Shown: positions 1-11,114 of the stretch, piece after piece | How positions within the stretch are numbered: position 1 is the first letter of the stretch | How the letters are laid out: every line of letters starts with the position of its first letter | Origin: Gracilaria domingensis | Taxonomy: Eukaryota; Rhodophyta; Florideophyceae; Gracilariales; Gracilariaceae | Reading direction: 5' to 3' | Length of the DNA: 64,000 nucleotides | Assembly (NCBI GenBank): GCA_022539475.1 | Contig: VCMS01000052.1 | Span: forward strand, 62,001-126,000 | Notes under the pieces: model-generated | The model's input: the letters and a program-made list of their open reading frames with translations, nothing else | What the model was told of the DNA's origin: nothing | Databases searched by the model: none | Program-made: the position numbers and the translations under genes

Positions 1-2469
1 TCTCTACTGCCACGACTGACTGCAACAAGAGTAATATGACGTATTCGATTTGTATTTGGGCGCAATTCAAAGCTGAGTATTCTGTACTGCAGAATAAATA
101 ATCGATCATTGTCCAGTTGAACTGCAATCTCAATCTCAGATCATTTCTATCTACTTCTAGTTTCTAGTATACTCATTGGCAACATGCTGCCAGCAAAAAT
201 CAATGACCCACGTGACGTCAGATGCAGGGCCGTATTTGTGACTACATTTTGGACATTGTCCACAAGTCATAGTCATCAAGAAAAATTGCTACTCAGTCAC
301 ATTTAGTCACGTTCTTTTTCTGCTGTTTAGATGTTGAAGAAAAGGTTTGTACAATCCTCCTGCAATGTTCATGTTTATACAATAAAATGTTTTTCTTTTA
401 ATAAATTCGCAAGTGTCGTATTTCAAATGGATTGTTATTGCCATGTGCTTTTGCGAGCAGGATTTCATATGTTGGACAAAATGACTGAGTTTTCGAGAGA
501 ACTCAATAATAGTAATCCTACGACTTATGTCGACCAAGATGAGAGAATTTTCTCCCTTTTCCGGCTGTTACAGCGGTGCATAAGCTTTTTCGGGTGGGTG
601 TGACGATAGGGCCGTATTTGGCTTAACTTTTTAGCATGTCAAAATGTCAGACTCATCGAAGAAATTTATAAGTCATCCACATTTGATACATTTTCGAATC
701 TTGTTTTAAGAGTAAAAGGAATTTTATAACTTGTAGTATTTTCATTTAACATTATTGAACGAATTCTACAAAAATGTGTGCAGTCCTTCCAAGAATTTCA
801 ATTTTCTCTTTCAAAAAGACATTTACATTTTTTTTGCTCTCCAAACAAAGTTTTAAGAACCTCTTTGGTGTCAAAATGAGCGGGTTCGAACCACACAATA
901 TGTATTGCAATACAAATTCTTTTATTTTGCAATACGTTTCCAATACCCACTGCAACAAACAATAGAATAGCAATTAGCGTACCATACGGCTCATTTCTCT
1001 TAAGTAAGCATTGATATTTCACGCAATAAGTCAATAAAACAGAAGGTAAAACGCCAAGATGATACGCAGTTTGAGAGAGTTTTTGGCTATTGACATCGAA
1101 AACAAATTGTAGAGAGTTTATATTGCACGCCGTCTAACGTATCTTGGTCATTGTAAATACGCTCCGATGGAATTGAAAAAATTCCATAGGAAAAATTCCT
1201 TCATTCCATTCAAAGTTTTGGATATGCAGTTTTTACAGGTCACAGCCAATCCCTTTCAATGTACAGCAATTTTGCTTCTGCAACATTTAGATGAGGTACG
1301 ATTTTGTCGGAGGTATATCTGCAGTTGTGCATGCGACATCGTCAGATCCTTTCAGATCGTACTTTGGTTGTCGTGGGTGTCACGAAACTGTACAGACAGC
1401 AATCGCAATTGCAATAAGGTAGACGCTTTGCAATATCGAATGCAATAAAGAAGAAAAGTGCAATATAAATTGCAATACTCAAGCACTCTGCAATTTGTAA
1501 TATTTATGGCATATTGCAAAAAATTGCAATAGCAATATATTGTAAGACACCCCTGGCTGCACCCTGAGCAGGACAAGCAGGCGCGGGGTTTGCACGGCAG
1601 AAGCGTAACTGCCGAGGGCGTAATTGTGATTAAGCAAAATATTGGTGGGTAATGACGAACTACGACTGCAAAAGACCTTTTTTTTCGTTTAGTCATAATG
1701 AGGTTAATTCGTCTCTTCAAGCATTAGAATTATTATCAAACCTTAACTCGAATAGTAAAATTTCTTTCGATAGCCATTGCACTAGATCTACTGTTTCGTG
1801 ATTTACAAAAATGAATTCAAAATTCTACTGGCAATGTGGAATAGCTCGGCCAGATCAACAGGGGCTCTACAAAACCAAATGGTGACGTCAAGAGCTCCCG
1901 GGCACGTGTGTCTACTGTACCACGTGAGACGCGCAAGCGCAGGCTTAACCAGGACTAATTAGTTTACTTTCAGTAATTTAGAATTAATATTTACTAGGAA
2001 GTGTATATATGTGGCCGGTGTGGCGCATGAAAAATTCAACTCCCGGTAGCCCACCTAACATTAAACCCGTGGGAGTCGGAGGGGCGCTCGGGTGTGCTAA
2101 AACCCCGAGACGCCAACCTCCCACACCAAATGATACACGTTAACACCAACTATGCTACTCCGACACCCGTTTAGATCTAAATTCACCACTTGATAAGTCT
2201 AGTATTCTTCTATTAGTTTTGTTGATTTTTTGGGTTGCACGTGCTTACCGCACACGACTGCAGGCGTATTCTCAATTTCATTACAATGAACTATAGAAAA
2301 CGGTGGGTGCTGCTGACCTACTAGGTGTCACGCGTTTTACTCCTCCCCAAACTCGATCCTACGCTGGACTTTCCACTCGCATCTCGCGACGTCCGGCTAT
2401 ACCACAGCTAATCTACGTCTTCTACTTCGTTCAAAGTGGGTGCATTCTACGCTTCGTTAAAAACTAGTA
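1..2469. other. AT-rich intergenic DNA, no gene recognised
   Basis: No ORF here resembles a known family; the open frames are short and overlap on both strands. Two patches (about 880-970 and 1390-1540) are crowded with GCAAT/ATTGC words, about ten in 150 bases of the second patch. A GC-rich inverted patch lies near 2070-2130. The only recognisable element is the terminal sequence of a hAT-like MITE at 225. Confidence 0.5.
225..313 (+). repeat. Left end of a degenerate hAT-like MITE
   Basis: The sequence starts CAGGGCCGTATTTGTGACT, the same terminal motif as the two complete 550-bp elements at 2609 and 49554. A further internal match (CACATTTAGTCA near 300) resembles the copy at 49554. No matching right terminus or 8-bp target duplication was found downstream. 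A second direct GGGCCGTATTTGG motif lies near 609. This is probably a truncated or rearranged copy. Confidence 0.5.
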
Positions 2470-2474
2470 TAGAT

Positions 2475-3324
2475 GTTGCGTGGCTTGTTCAACTCGCTGT
2501 TACTGCCATTACGGCACCGCAAGCCACTCTTTACAAAGGATCGGCTACTCCAAAACCCGGCCAAAAGAACGTGGTCGCAACGTAGCACCATTGCGGGGGG
2601 CTACAAATCAGGCCCGTATTTGTATCTGACTGACATGATAAGAAAATAAATGACTAGTGACTGACTGACTAGCAAATGCAATTAAACTCTAGTTTTACTT
2701 AGTCATTTACAGTACACGTCTCCACTAACATACGTGTCAAATTCATAACGACTAATTTTCATACACGTGTGTAGTATAATATCCTAAATGGAATTCAAGT
2801 TATGTCTTTAAGTTTGTTTTTGACTATAAATAGTAAACATAGTTATCAATTTGTAAGGTATCCCTTTGTGTAATTGATTTTGCTGTTTTTTAAATGTTTT
2901 GCTCATTTTTAAAAACTTTTTTAAAACTTGAAGTTTGAAAATAGTATTCTTTAGAACGAATGTACCTTGTTAGAGCCTAAGCAAATTGAGATATACACTT
3001 TTATATCTTCGACCAAGAGGAGCGCAATTTAATTTGTAAGCAAACGCGCTAAGAGAAAGAACCAGGGAATATGTGACTAAATGGGACTGGCTTCGAATTT
3101 TTTTGAGTGACTTTGACTTTTGGACTTGCTCGAAAATCTAGTCACAAATACGGGCCTGCTATAAATATCTACCATATTGATAAATACAACATAAACGGAA
3201 TTACTGAATCCTATTACAAACACTAAGTATATGTCATGCTCACCTCTCACGTAAGCTCTACAATCTTCCTTCCACACGTCAACTTCCAGAATAGATTGCT
3301 TCTACTCCGAGGAGGTCTTTCGCA
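2475..3324 (-). repeat. 3' LTR of Copia-A, split by a MITE
   Basis: It runs TGTTGCGTGG to TTTCGCA in plus orientation and aligns with 9408-10131 on both sides of the MITE at 2609-3158. The Copia-A stop codon at 3302 lies inside the LTR. On the minus strand the LTR is preceded by a purine-rich tract, AAGGAAGGGATGATAGGGG, that serves as polypurine tract. Confidence 0.7.
2609..3158. mobile_element. hAT-like MITE, 550 bp (copy 1)
   Basis: The terminal inverted repeats are CAGGCCCGTATTTGT on the left and ACAAATACGGGCCTG on the right. They are flanked by near-identical 8-bp duplications, CTACAAAT (2601-2608) and CTATAAAT (3159-3166). The sister Copia-A LTR reads through uninterrupted near 9963-9975, which gives a pre-insertion site. 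An 8-bp duplication and CAGGG-type ends are hallmarks of hAT transposons. There is no coding capacity. A 550-bp relative lies at 49554. Confidence 0.85.
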
Positions 3325-3880
3325 ATCGGCCCCTATCATCCCTTCCTTGCGCAAGTTCCGTAGTCACAATCTTTAAAGCCGAGCAGTGTCTCGAATGGTC
3401 CGCAACTGAAAAAGGCTTATTAAGAATACCTGCCACCATATTCGACGTCGAGCAGTGCTTGAGAGCAATTTCTCCACTCTCTACTGCATCACGAGAGAAG
3501 TGATATCTCAACTCTACGTGTTTGGCTTTGGGCTCTCCAAATACCCAGTGAAGAACTCCAGTGTTTTTTTCCATTACTATCGTTGCCAAGCCCGTAATAT
3601 CACAACCCAGATCAAGCAGCAATGAGCGTACCCAACGAATCTCCTTCACACACTCCGATAGTGATATGTACTCAGCCTCTGTAGTGAACATAGCAATCGC
3701 ACTCTGCTTACTTGTCTTCCAGAAAACAGTTGTATCATGCAAGAGGATGCAAAACCCTGATGTCGACTTCAGATCACTTAAAGCAGAAGATGAGAGCTGG
3801 CTCGTTCTGTCGCAGCCGCTGCTCGCGAAACATTTACTTAAATATAGATCTACTCTCAACACGCATATGTGACATGACAA
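3302..3880 (-). pseudogene. Copia-A RNase H domain, C-terminal remnant
   Basis: The frame carries the Copia RNase H signature: a KSTSGF segment, then TEAEYISLSE and a late NKPF motif where active elements have a K-P/L pair. It would remove the RNA strand of the replication intermediate. Only the last part of the domain is left; nothing upstream of about 3800 resembles RT. Its polypurine tract and stop run straight into the adjacent LTR, which assigns it to Copia-A rather than to Copia-B. Confidence 0.75.
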
Positions 3881-4108
3881 TGTCCTTGTAGACGCATATT
3901 TGACATTCTCACCAAATAAAATATGTCATATAAAATACCGTAAACTCAAAAACTCATTTCTTACGATGAGAACAGACAGAAAGCCGTGACGAGGATGTGT
4001 GGCAACTTCATCTGTCCTCGAGCTCACCATCCTACCGGCGCTGGTTCTTGTCAGCAGTAATTCCTGCCATCAACCCAGAACCTACATGACAAAATCAACT
4101 GTCATCAA
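3881..4108 (-). repeat. Probable 3' LTR or 3' UTR of Copia-B
   Basis: On the minus strand, just after the Copia-B stop, there is a purine run AAGAGGGGGAG and then TTGATGACAGTTGATTTTG, the usual layout of a polypurine tract followed by an LTR start. No second copy is in the window, so the extent of the LTR is a guess. Confidence 0.4.
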
Positions 4109-5040
4109 CTCCCCCTCTTGTCTGCGACATCTTCATTGATATTGCAGACATCAAGTCCTGATCTGTGTAACTGAAACAGATGCCTTTGCAGAGGCTTTTT
4201 CATAATATCAGCCAACATCTCTTCTGTAGGAATAAACTCAACATGCAAAACGTTAGATTCAATTAAGTCCTTGACGTAATTTCCTCTTATGGCGAGGTGC
4301 TTTGCTCTTCGTATACCGTCTCTTGACCAAGAAAAAGCTCCTTGATTGTCCTGAAACAAAGTCGTCGGGTGCTTGAATTCAAAATTCAAACTCGAGAGCA
4401 GATGACGCATCCACACAATCATCTTGCAAACCTCACTGGCCGCCACAAATTCTGCCTCAGATGTAGAAAGAGAAACTACCGACTGTTTCATTGATTTCCA
4501 TGCCACTGCAGACCCATGCATTGTTACTACAAATCCAGTTGTGGACTTCCTTGTGGCTCTTTTGGAGCCCCAATAGGCATCAGCATAGCCGCAAAGCATG
4601 TCATCAGTACCTCCAAGCCTCAATCCATGCTTTCGAGTTCCCATCAGGTATCGCAATACACGGTTTTCACCTTGATAATGACATGTTTTCAAAGAACTTG
4701 TAATACAGAGAGACGTGATACCCGATCTGGAGAAAATAAAGTGAAAGTGGTGATGACTGCTTCTCTTCTCCAGAGAGAAAGGCGAGGCAGATCGAACCGT
4801 AGACTTTATACTGCTCGGGGCGTGCTTGCTCGCAGAGGACTGAGATTCCTCGGAGGACGCGCCGTAGCTTGTAGTGACTAAACTAGAGATAGAAGTGTGG
4901 CTATGAGCTTGAAGAGATACTACTGCGTTACATTCGCTCCTTCTTTGGCTGAGCATGTCCTCATCGAAGTCTGGGTAGAGGGAAAAGACTTGACGGCCTC
5001 CTTGCAATTACGCAGTGCGGTTTGTGGTAACCATACAGCA
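4105..5040 (-). pseudogene. Copia-B RNase H remnant
   Basis: This is a second Copia RNase H, of a different family from 3302-3880. Visible motifs are VLRYLMGT, GYADAYWG, KSTTGFV, AWKSMKQSVVSLSTSEAEF, a DNQGA segment and an EEMLADIMKKPL tail. The first ~100 codons show no RT motifs and are low-complexity, Ser-rich sequence with frame breaks. Its 3' end meets a polypurine tract. The RT is absent, so this is a 5'-truncated copy sitting inside Copia-A next to Gypsy-1. Confidence 0.8.
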
Positions 5041-5068
5041 TCGTCCTCGCCTTCGCCTACAAACTGTA

Positions 5069-5323
5069 CTAGATAGAAACCCGGCGGTTGAAACTTTTGC
5101 GCGCTAGCACAGTGGCGACTTCCTGCTCCACCGATCCGTCAAGATCAATTACAATATCCAACGGGCTCCTGTCGGATCTGTAGAAGCGGCGGAGTTTTGA
5201 GACGTGGAAGACATCGTGGGCGCGGCGCATAATAGAAGGAAGTTCGATACGGTAAGTGACTGGTTCGAGCTGTTTGTGAATGCGGATTGGACCAATGAAT
5301 CGCGGTTGCCATTTCTTCGGCAT
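5069..5323 (-). pseudogene. Gypsy-1 integrase C-terminal tail
   Basis: It holds RFIGPIRIHKQLEPVTYRIE and AHDVFHVSKLRRF, the conserved integrase tail of chromovirus Gypsy elements, then EVATVLARKSFNRR, which matches the linker into a chromodomain. The chromodomain itself is missing at the junction with Copia-B. Confidence 0.75.
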
Positions 5324-5332
5324 TGTAGAACG

Positions 5333-6490
5333 TCACGTAAGAGATAAAGATTCGGCGCGGAGTAGTACGAGATCATCGACAGCAAACTCGACATGACGTC
5401 TGTGGCGATCAGCGTAGTACTTCTGAGTTGAAACTGCGTTAGCCAGGTGGTCACGAGCCAGCTTAACCATCGCTTCGCGGTGCTGAATGTAATCCGCCGC
5501 GGACTGTGCTGGTTCGGTGCAATGTTCCAAAGCGCGAGTGACAGGAGTGTGAGGAATGTAACCAAGAGCCACCTCAAACGGTGCGATACGTGTGCTGGAG
5601 TGGCGGGAAGAGTTGTATTCAAACTCGACGGAAGGAAGATTGGTATCCCAAGACGAAAGAGCAGCTTGGATGCACGCGCGGAGCATGAAGAACAGCGTGC
5701 GGATGAGGTTCTCTGACTGCCCGTCAGTTTGCGGGTGATCGGTGGTGGAGACGTTATTGTGGATGTTGAGGGGCTCAGTCAGCGTCTTCCAGAAGCGAGA
5801 GCATACCTCTGGATCGCGGTCGGACACGGGTTTGTGCGGCACACCATGCTTCGATAATAGGTGCAATTCGAACAGGTTCGCGGTGGCCAAAGCGGTAGCG
5901 GCCTTCGTTGTCGGGATGAAAATGGATTGCTTCGACAGCTTGTCGACGATGACCAGGATGGCGTCGTATCCATTGTCGGAGGGCGGGAGTTTGGTGAGAA
6001 AGTCAGGAATAACCATCTCCCAGTATCGGTTAGGGATAGGGAGTGGCTGAAGCAGTCCTTGTGCTGGCTTGTTTAACGACTTATTTGACTGACAATCGCG
6101 ACAGTTGCGTACGAAACGTGATATATCGCGATACATTTGTGGCCAGCAAGCGTTTCGGACGACCGCGCAGTAAGTCTTATCCGCACCGATGTAACCCGTT
6201 CCATGAAAGTGACGCGTGAGATCGTCGCGGAGAGTTTGTCCAGAGGGAATGTAGAGTCGAGGAGAACCGGTGCCTGTCCAGAAGATCAAGCGATCAAGCA
6301 CAACAAAGTTTGTCGTGATGCGGTGGAGAGAGACAGATGGGCTGCAGTTGGACGAGGACAGGGGAAGACAAGATGTCTGAAGCCCGTTGGTCTGATGCGT
6401 ACAGTTCTCGGACACGTGAATGCAAGTCAGGCATTCGTGCCGTAAGCGAGCGCAGTTGAGGGATGTGTTCTGGTCTGCGGCTGAGCGCAT
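5333..6490 (-). pseudogene. Gypsy-1 integrase
   Basis: This domain would insert the cDNA into the genome. It has an HHCC-type zinc region (HFHGTGYIGADKTYCAVVRN, then CRDCQ). The catalytic core has D in VIPDFLTKLPPS, D in VSDRDPEV and E in DGQSENL. The GPY-like tail begins with KYYADRHRRH. The frame stops at 5333 and the tail resumes in another frame at 5323. Confidence 0.8.
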
Positions 6491-6902
6491 CGGGAACGAT
6501 ACTTCGCTTGCCTGGCAGGTGCTGAGTGTCGAAACTATGCTCTTGGATTTCGTCCAGCCAACGACACTTTCGACCAGTTAGCTTAGACTTTGATTGAAGA
6601 TATCTGATTTGGTCGTGGTCGGTAAGGAGGAAAAAGTGACGGCCACGTAAGTACGGGCCCCACACTCGTAATGCGATCATGACCGCAAGGAGTTCCTCAT
6701 CACCAGTCTCTCAATTACTCTCGGCGGGCGAGAGGCGGTGTGACAGGAATGCGATTGGGTGCCCCTCTTGATAGAGTGTAGCACCAACGGCGTGCTTCGA
6801 GGCATCGGTGGCTAGGACAAAGGGTTTGTTCGGGTCTGCATGAGCGACAACTGGAGCTGAGTCGAGGGCGAACTTGATGGCCTCAAACGCGGATTGCTGC
6901 AT
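6294..6902 (-). pseudogene. Gypsy-1 RNase H
   Basis: Two pieces in different frames make up the domain. 6902-6711 carries FVLATDASKHAVGATLYQ and HPIAFLSHRLSPAE, the first RNase H motif. 6680-6294 carries FFLLTDHDQIRYL and LPGKRSIVPDALSRR, the typical Gypsy domain end. The stop near 6711 and the frame change show that the copy is broken. Confidence 0.8.
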
Positions 6903-6912
6903 TGGCTTCCAC

Positions 6913-7840
6913 TCAAACGAATGCGAGCGGATCAGATATCGTTAAAGGCTGGAGAATGGATGCATAGCCCTTCACGAACCGGCGGTAAAAGTTGGCTAGG
7001 CCAATGAATTGTTGTACTTGCTTCAGGTTCGTCGGGGTAGGCCAGTCGCGCACAGACTTGACAAGACGTTCTTGAGTAGATACGCCCTTGTCCGAAAGGG
7101 TGAAGCCGAGGAACTCAACTTCGCGCACGCCAAAGGCACAGTTGCTGAGCTTTGCATAGAGTTTGTGCTCTCGTAATGCACTGAGTACCTCGCGGAGATG
7201 AGTCTTGTGTTTCTCGATAGACCTGCTGTAGACCAAGATATCGTCGATGTAAAGGACGAGATAGCGGCCATTAAGATGACGTAACGCGGAGACGATGAGG
7301 CGTGAGAAGGGTGCGGGTGCATTGCAGAGACCGAAGCACAGCACACGCCAGTCAAAAGACCCGAAGCGAGTTCTGATAGCTGTCTTATGGCAGTATTCGT
7401 CCTTAACGCGCATCTGATGGTAGGCGCCGACGAGGTCGATCTGAGAAAATATCGTAGCGTCTGAGACTTGATCCAGAGCCTCATCAATGAGCGGTAGAGG
7501 CTTGGCGTCTGGCATTGTGATCTGATTGAGAGCACGGTAGTCGCACACCATGCGCAGTCGTCCAGACTTCTTGCGAACAAAGAAAACCGGAGCTCCGAAT
7601 GAGGAGGAGGACGGACGGATGAGACATTTCCGGAGTAGTTTATCCAATGTATTTCGGAGCATATTGAGCTCTTCATGAGAGACCCTGATAACCGGGCGAA
7701 CAGGAGGAGGTTGGTCCGGAAGTAGGTTGATTTCGAAGCCGTGTTTGCGCTGCGGGGGCAGCTTGTGCGGTAGTTCTTCTTTGAATACGTCCGCAAACTC
7801 GTCGACGATAGGAGCCAGCTCAGTGTGGCAGTCAACGGAC
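6913..7840 (-). pseudogene. Gypsy-1 reverse transcriptase
   Basis: RT would copy element RNA into DNA. The motifs are in order: LIRPSSSSFGAPVFFVRKK, MVCDYRALNQITMPDAKPLP, FSQIDLVGAYHQMRV, FGLCNAPAPFSRL, then YIDDILVYS with the two catalytic aspartates intact, and the thumb motif VEFLGFTLSDKGV. The frame is open to about 6913, where it ends after LQPLTISDP, short of the RNase H domain, so at least one frameshift separates them. The frame runs upstream into Copia-A DNA, so the listed start is the estimated junction. Confidence 0.85.
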
Positions 7841-7844
7841 GCAG

Positions 7845-8750
7845 AAGCACTTTTTCCCTCCGATGCTGGCCGTACGTAAAGGGCCAAAGATGTCCAAATA
7901 CATGACGTCACCAATTCCAAAATCCGTTTCACTTCGGGAGCCAAATGGTAATCGTTTCATCTTCCCTTAGAGGCAAGGAACGCACTGGGCCTTTGTCTCA
8001 GCATTCGCACGAATGTTCATGCCTTCCACGACTCCTTCGTTGACTATTCTTTGCACAGCTTTCTTACTGGTGTGCTCCAACCTCTCATGCTATAGTTGGA
8101 ATGCACCTGCATGCATTGGCATTTGAGGCTTCGTATTCTTGTTCATTGAACACGCTACCGCTAAGTTCGTAGATGCCTCCTTTCTGGTGGATGGTAAGGT
8201 TTCGATGATCTTTTTCAATATTGCAGCTGTCTCCGCAAAAGACACAGAGAAGCCATCGTTGGCCAACTTTGAGCAAGACAGCAGGCTGCAGTCCAGATCA
8301 TCTGCGTAGAGCACATTCTTTAGGTTGATTAAAATGTCTGAGTAACGTTCTGGTTGTCTGAAAGTCATGTCAAGGTCTCCAGAATGGAATGATTCTACCG
8401 ATCTGCCATCTTCAAGGGCAATGGTCCTAGGCGGTATTTTCTGGAAACCATTGACAAGTACTTTCTATCCAAACATGTGACAAGTTGCACCTGGGTCAAT
8501 AACAAACACATGTTGCATGCGAGCAACTAGAGCACGTTGCACGTTTCTAGTCTCTTCAGCACGCCCATCTCCTGGATTTCAAGCCGTACAGTCTTTCTTA
8601 AAATATCCTTTCTTTCCGCATTGAAAGCATCTTCCTTTCATTCGTGCCCTCAACGCTTTTTCTGTTGCTCCAGGCTCTTGTTCCTCAGTCACGTGAGTGG
8701 CAGACGCTGAAATGCTGTCATACTCTTGTAGAAGGCGAGCTATCGCTCTG
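7845..8750 (-). pseudogene. Copia-A protease-integrase remnant
   Basis: The best part is 8368-8090, with LKNVLYADDLDCSLLSCSKL, equivalent to the conserved stretch between protease and integrase in Copia pol. Past a stop the sequence goes on with a Copia zinc region (HERLEHTSKKA, later CVPC) and an integrase start reading YLDIFGPL and IGGKK. Upstream, 8460-8640 retains a zinc-knuckle-like stretch. The integrase is cut near 7845, where Gypsy-1 begins. Confidence 0.7.
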
Positions 8751-8752
8751 CC

Positions 8753-9319
8753 TCACGTAAGATCTTCGTCAGCCATCGTCTGCAACGCTGACACCACAGC
8801 CCCATAAGGCGAGTCACCAGTGCTCCCGAAGCTGAACAAGAGGGTTGCGACTTGCATCGAATCTTCAATCACCCTGTTCATAGCTCCAAGGCGGCCAAAC
8901 ATGGCCTCAAGGTCATCAATGTACTCTGACATCGTTTTGTCTTCAGAGTATCGTGTTTGGTGAAGCCTCGTCTGGATCTGTCCCCTGCTGGCCGCATTAG
9001 TTGCAGCGTACCTCTCCTTCAGCTTCGTGTACATTAGGAAGGGATTGCGACGCTCACTGAAGATTGTTCGTAGGGGCTTTTCAGCCAGGCGGTGGACTAG
9101 ATATATCCGGATCTTTGCTATCTTCTTCCAAGTTTCTTCATCCAGAGTTTCAATGTCGCCGTTGGGAACATTCTTAGTAGGGTCACGCTGAACAATAAAC
9201 AAAAGTTCCTTCGATTCCAGCACGGCTTCGAAGCGCATCTGCCAGAGAGTGAAATCTTCTCCCCTCCTAGCTGCATACTTCGGCAACTTCTTGGTGAGTT
9301 CGTCGTCCATTGTGGACAC
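8753..9319 (-). pseudogene. Copia-A gag (UBN2-type)
   Basis: This 188-codon frame has the alpha-helical Copia gag pattern: FTLWQMRFEAVLESKEL near the N-terminus, AKIRIYLVHRL, then YAATNAASRGQIQTRLHQTR and MSEYIDDLEAMFGRL. Gag packages element RNA in virus-like particles. The frame ends early, before the zinc knuckle, which continues as separate fragments. The ATG at 9319 follows an ~90-bp leader after the LTR. Confidence 0.8.
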
Positions 9320-9391
9320 GACGAGAGCTACAAAGATTAGGTCTTCGGAACACAGGCTTGGATTGCGGCAGAGGCTCGGCTTGCAAAGCGG

Positions 9392-9407
9392 GGCGCGATG
9401 CTACCAC
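9392..9407 (-). other. Candidate primer-binding site of Copia-A
   Basis: On the minus strand, directly after the LTR end (CCCAACA), the sequence is GTGGTAGCATCGCGCC. A TGG start one base after the LTR fits a site pairing with a tRNA 3' CCA end. The tRNA was not identified. Confidence 0.4.
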
Positions 9408-10131
9408 TGTTGGGTGGCGTGTTCAACTCGCAGTTGCTGCCATAACGGCACCGCAAGCCACCTTTTGTAGTGCAATATAATGCACCTTCCGATGGGTGCA
9501 TAATAGTAGTTTGTAGTAGTTAGTGTGCACAGGGTACACCTCGGGTCCAACACATGTACGGTTGTGACAGTTGTCGTGTCGCCCTTCAGGACCCCCCTTA
9601 TAGGTAGATAGTTCATTATTTTCGACAAGTGCCTAGTACCCGTGGGAGGTGCACTTAAGCATCTCCCGCGGGGCAGAGCTCATCCTGGTAAGCCTCAAGC
9701 AGCCCCTAGCCGATTCTTTTATGGTCTAGTTTCCCCCAAGTATCATCCTACCGTCACTACCGGTGCTGCGCGCCTATCTCGTGCCCCGTTGTTAGCGTTT
9801 GTTGAGTGCTCCTTTGTCCCCGCTTGGGTTCTGCGCAATTTGTTCCTTTATCAGGGCAAAGTACGTTGTCATGGCCTGTGGCTGTACTACACCTTTTATA
9901 GAGAATCGGCTACTCCAAAACCCCGCGAAAAGAACGTAGCATCAATGTAGCACCACTGCGGGGGGCTAAAATTATCTACCATATTGATTAATGCAACATA
10001 AATGGAATTACTGAACCCTATTACGGACACTAGGTATATGTCATGCTCACCTCTCACGTAAGCTCCACAATCTTCCTGCTACACGTCAACGTCCATAATA
10101 GATTGCTTCTACTCCGAGAAGGTGTTGCGCA
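9408..10131 (-). repeat. 5' LTR of Copia-A, split by a solo LTR
   Basis: It aligns with the LTR at 2475-3324 on both sides of the solo LTR at 9466-9891. Its 3' part (9974-10131) matches 3167-3324 closely, and it lacks the MITE found there. Confidence 0.75.
9466..9891. mobile_element. Solo LTR, 426 bp, CCTTT target duplication
   Basis: It starts TGTAGTGCAATA and ends GGCTGTACTACA, with the perfect 5-bp duplication CCTTT on both sides (9461-9465 and 9892-9896). The other Copia-A LTR lacks it and reads CACTCTTTACAAAGG there. There is no coding region. The terminal bases match the solo LTR at 18897, but the interiors differ. Confidence 0.8.
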
Positions 10132-10136
10132 ATCGA

Positions 10137-11114
10137 TCCCCATCAATTCCCTCCAAAGACAATTCCGAAAAAGAAGAATTTTCGCCTTTTCCATTAGTAA
10201 GTTGTATGTTCTCGGATCTGGTGGTTTCAAAAATTGTTTTGCGTCACCCATATGAAAGATATAGACGTAGATACCGCTGCCTTTGAAACAAAGAATCATG
10301 GCACACTCATTTTGTACTTCAAAGAGTTTTCTTTACTTCTATTAACTCACTTTTGTCAGAAAAAAATCGAAAAGACAAAACGCTATTTTCGTCCCCTTCT
10401 CTTGATTACGACAACCTGTTTTTCTAATCGGTGAAAGAAATATAATGATACCTTGTGTCGCTCTCTAGAAAGAGTTCTGTTGAGCTGTTTCTCAGGAGAC
10501 TAGCAGACTACTGATGTATTTGAGCATCAATTCTGACTGTCTGAGACAGTTCTACAGTACTTCGCTTCTACTTTGCTTAGCATTTGGATTTCACGCAGAA
10601 ACAAAAATGAAAAAGCTATCTACGCAGTTCTATGCAAATTCCGCTAGGACTCCTAGCGTACAAGCTTTACTGCGTAGCTATCAACATCCTATCCTCATTT
10701 TGTAGCAAAACGAAAAGGCCAAAATCCTCACGTGAAGTAAATGACGCTCTTGGGGAATTTTCACCAATTTGCACGTTGTAACATACCTTTAACGGTTCAC
10801 CATAACATATCATAGGTTGTGATTTAATGACTATAAAAACAATCTGTTGCTATAGGAGTGACCGTTGTATATGATAGTAACGTTACGATTGTAGCAGAGA
10901 AATAAAACGACCAATCTAACAGCAAAGTCTACCAGATAATTTACTGTTAAGAACTGATGCCGAATTACTTATTGTGTTAATTTTGCAGTATGGCAGCAGT
11001 GTATGTATATTTAGTACAATACAGTGCTGTAACTGTACCAATCTCAACTGTACTAAGTCTTTAGCTGCAGTGAATAGCCTCTTAAAACTGACAATCGTGC
11101 ACATGCGCCAACTA
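10137..11114. other. Intergenic, nothing recognised
   Basis: AT-rich DNA. Open frames are below 90 codons, on both strands, and match no family known to me. Confidence 0.4.

Larger units (their letters stand above)
5069..7840 (-). mobile_element. Gypsy-1 fragment (RT to chromodomain start), no LTRs
   Basis: This is the 3' part of a Ty3/Gypsy pol gene on the minus strand, in the order RT, RNase H, integrase, integrase tail. It interrupts the Copia-A integrase near 7840 and abuts Copia-B near 5060. Neither LTR, gag nor protease is present. A relative with gag, protease and the start of RT lies at 20223-22660. The end near 5069 falls where a chromodomain would begin (EVATVLARK), which suggests a chromovirus. 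Confidence 0.8.
2470..10136 (-). mobile_element. Copia-A, decayed Copia LTR retrotransposon with nested insertions
   Basis: Two related LTRs, 2475-3324 and 9408-10131, bracket minus-strand Copia coding remnants. Removing the insertions in each (a 550-bp MITE plus 8-bp duplication on the left, a 426-bp solo LTR plus 5-bp duplication on the right) leaves about 292 and 293 bp. The flanks ATAGA (2470-2474) and ATCGA (10132-10136) look like a 5-bp target duplication with one mismatch. Read on the minus strand, the order is gag (9319-8753), protease and integrase remnants (8750-7845), foreign Gypsy-1 and Copia-B sequence, then an RNase H end (3880-3302). The reverse transcriptase is missing. The element is dead and old. 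Confidence 0.75.
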
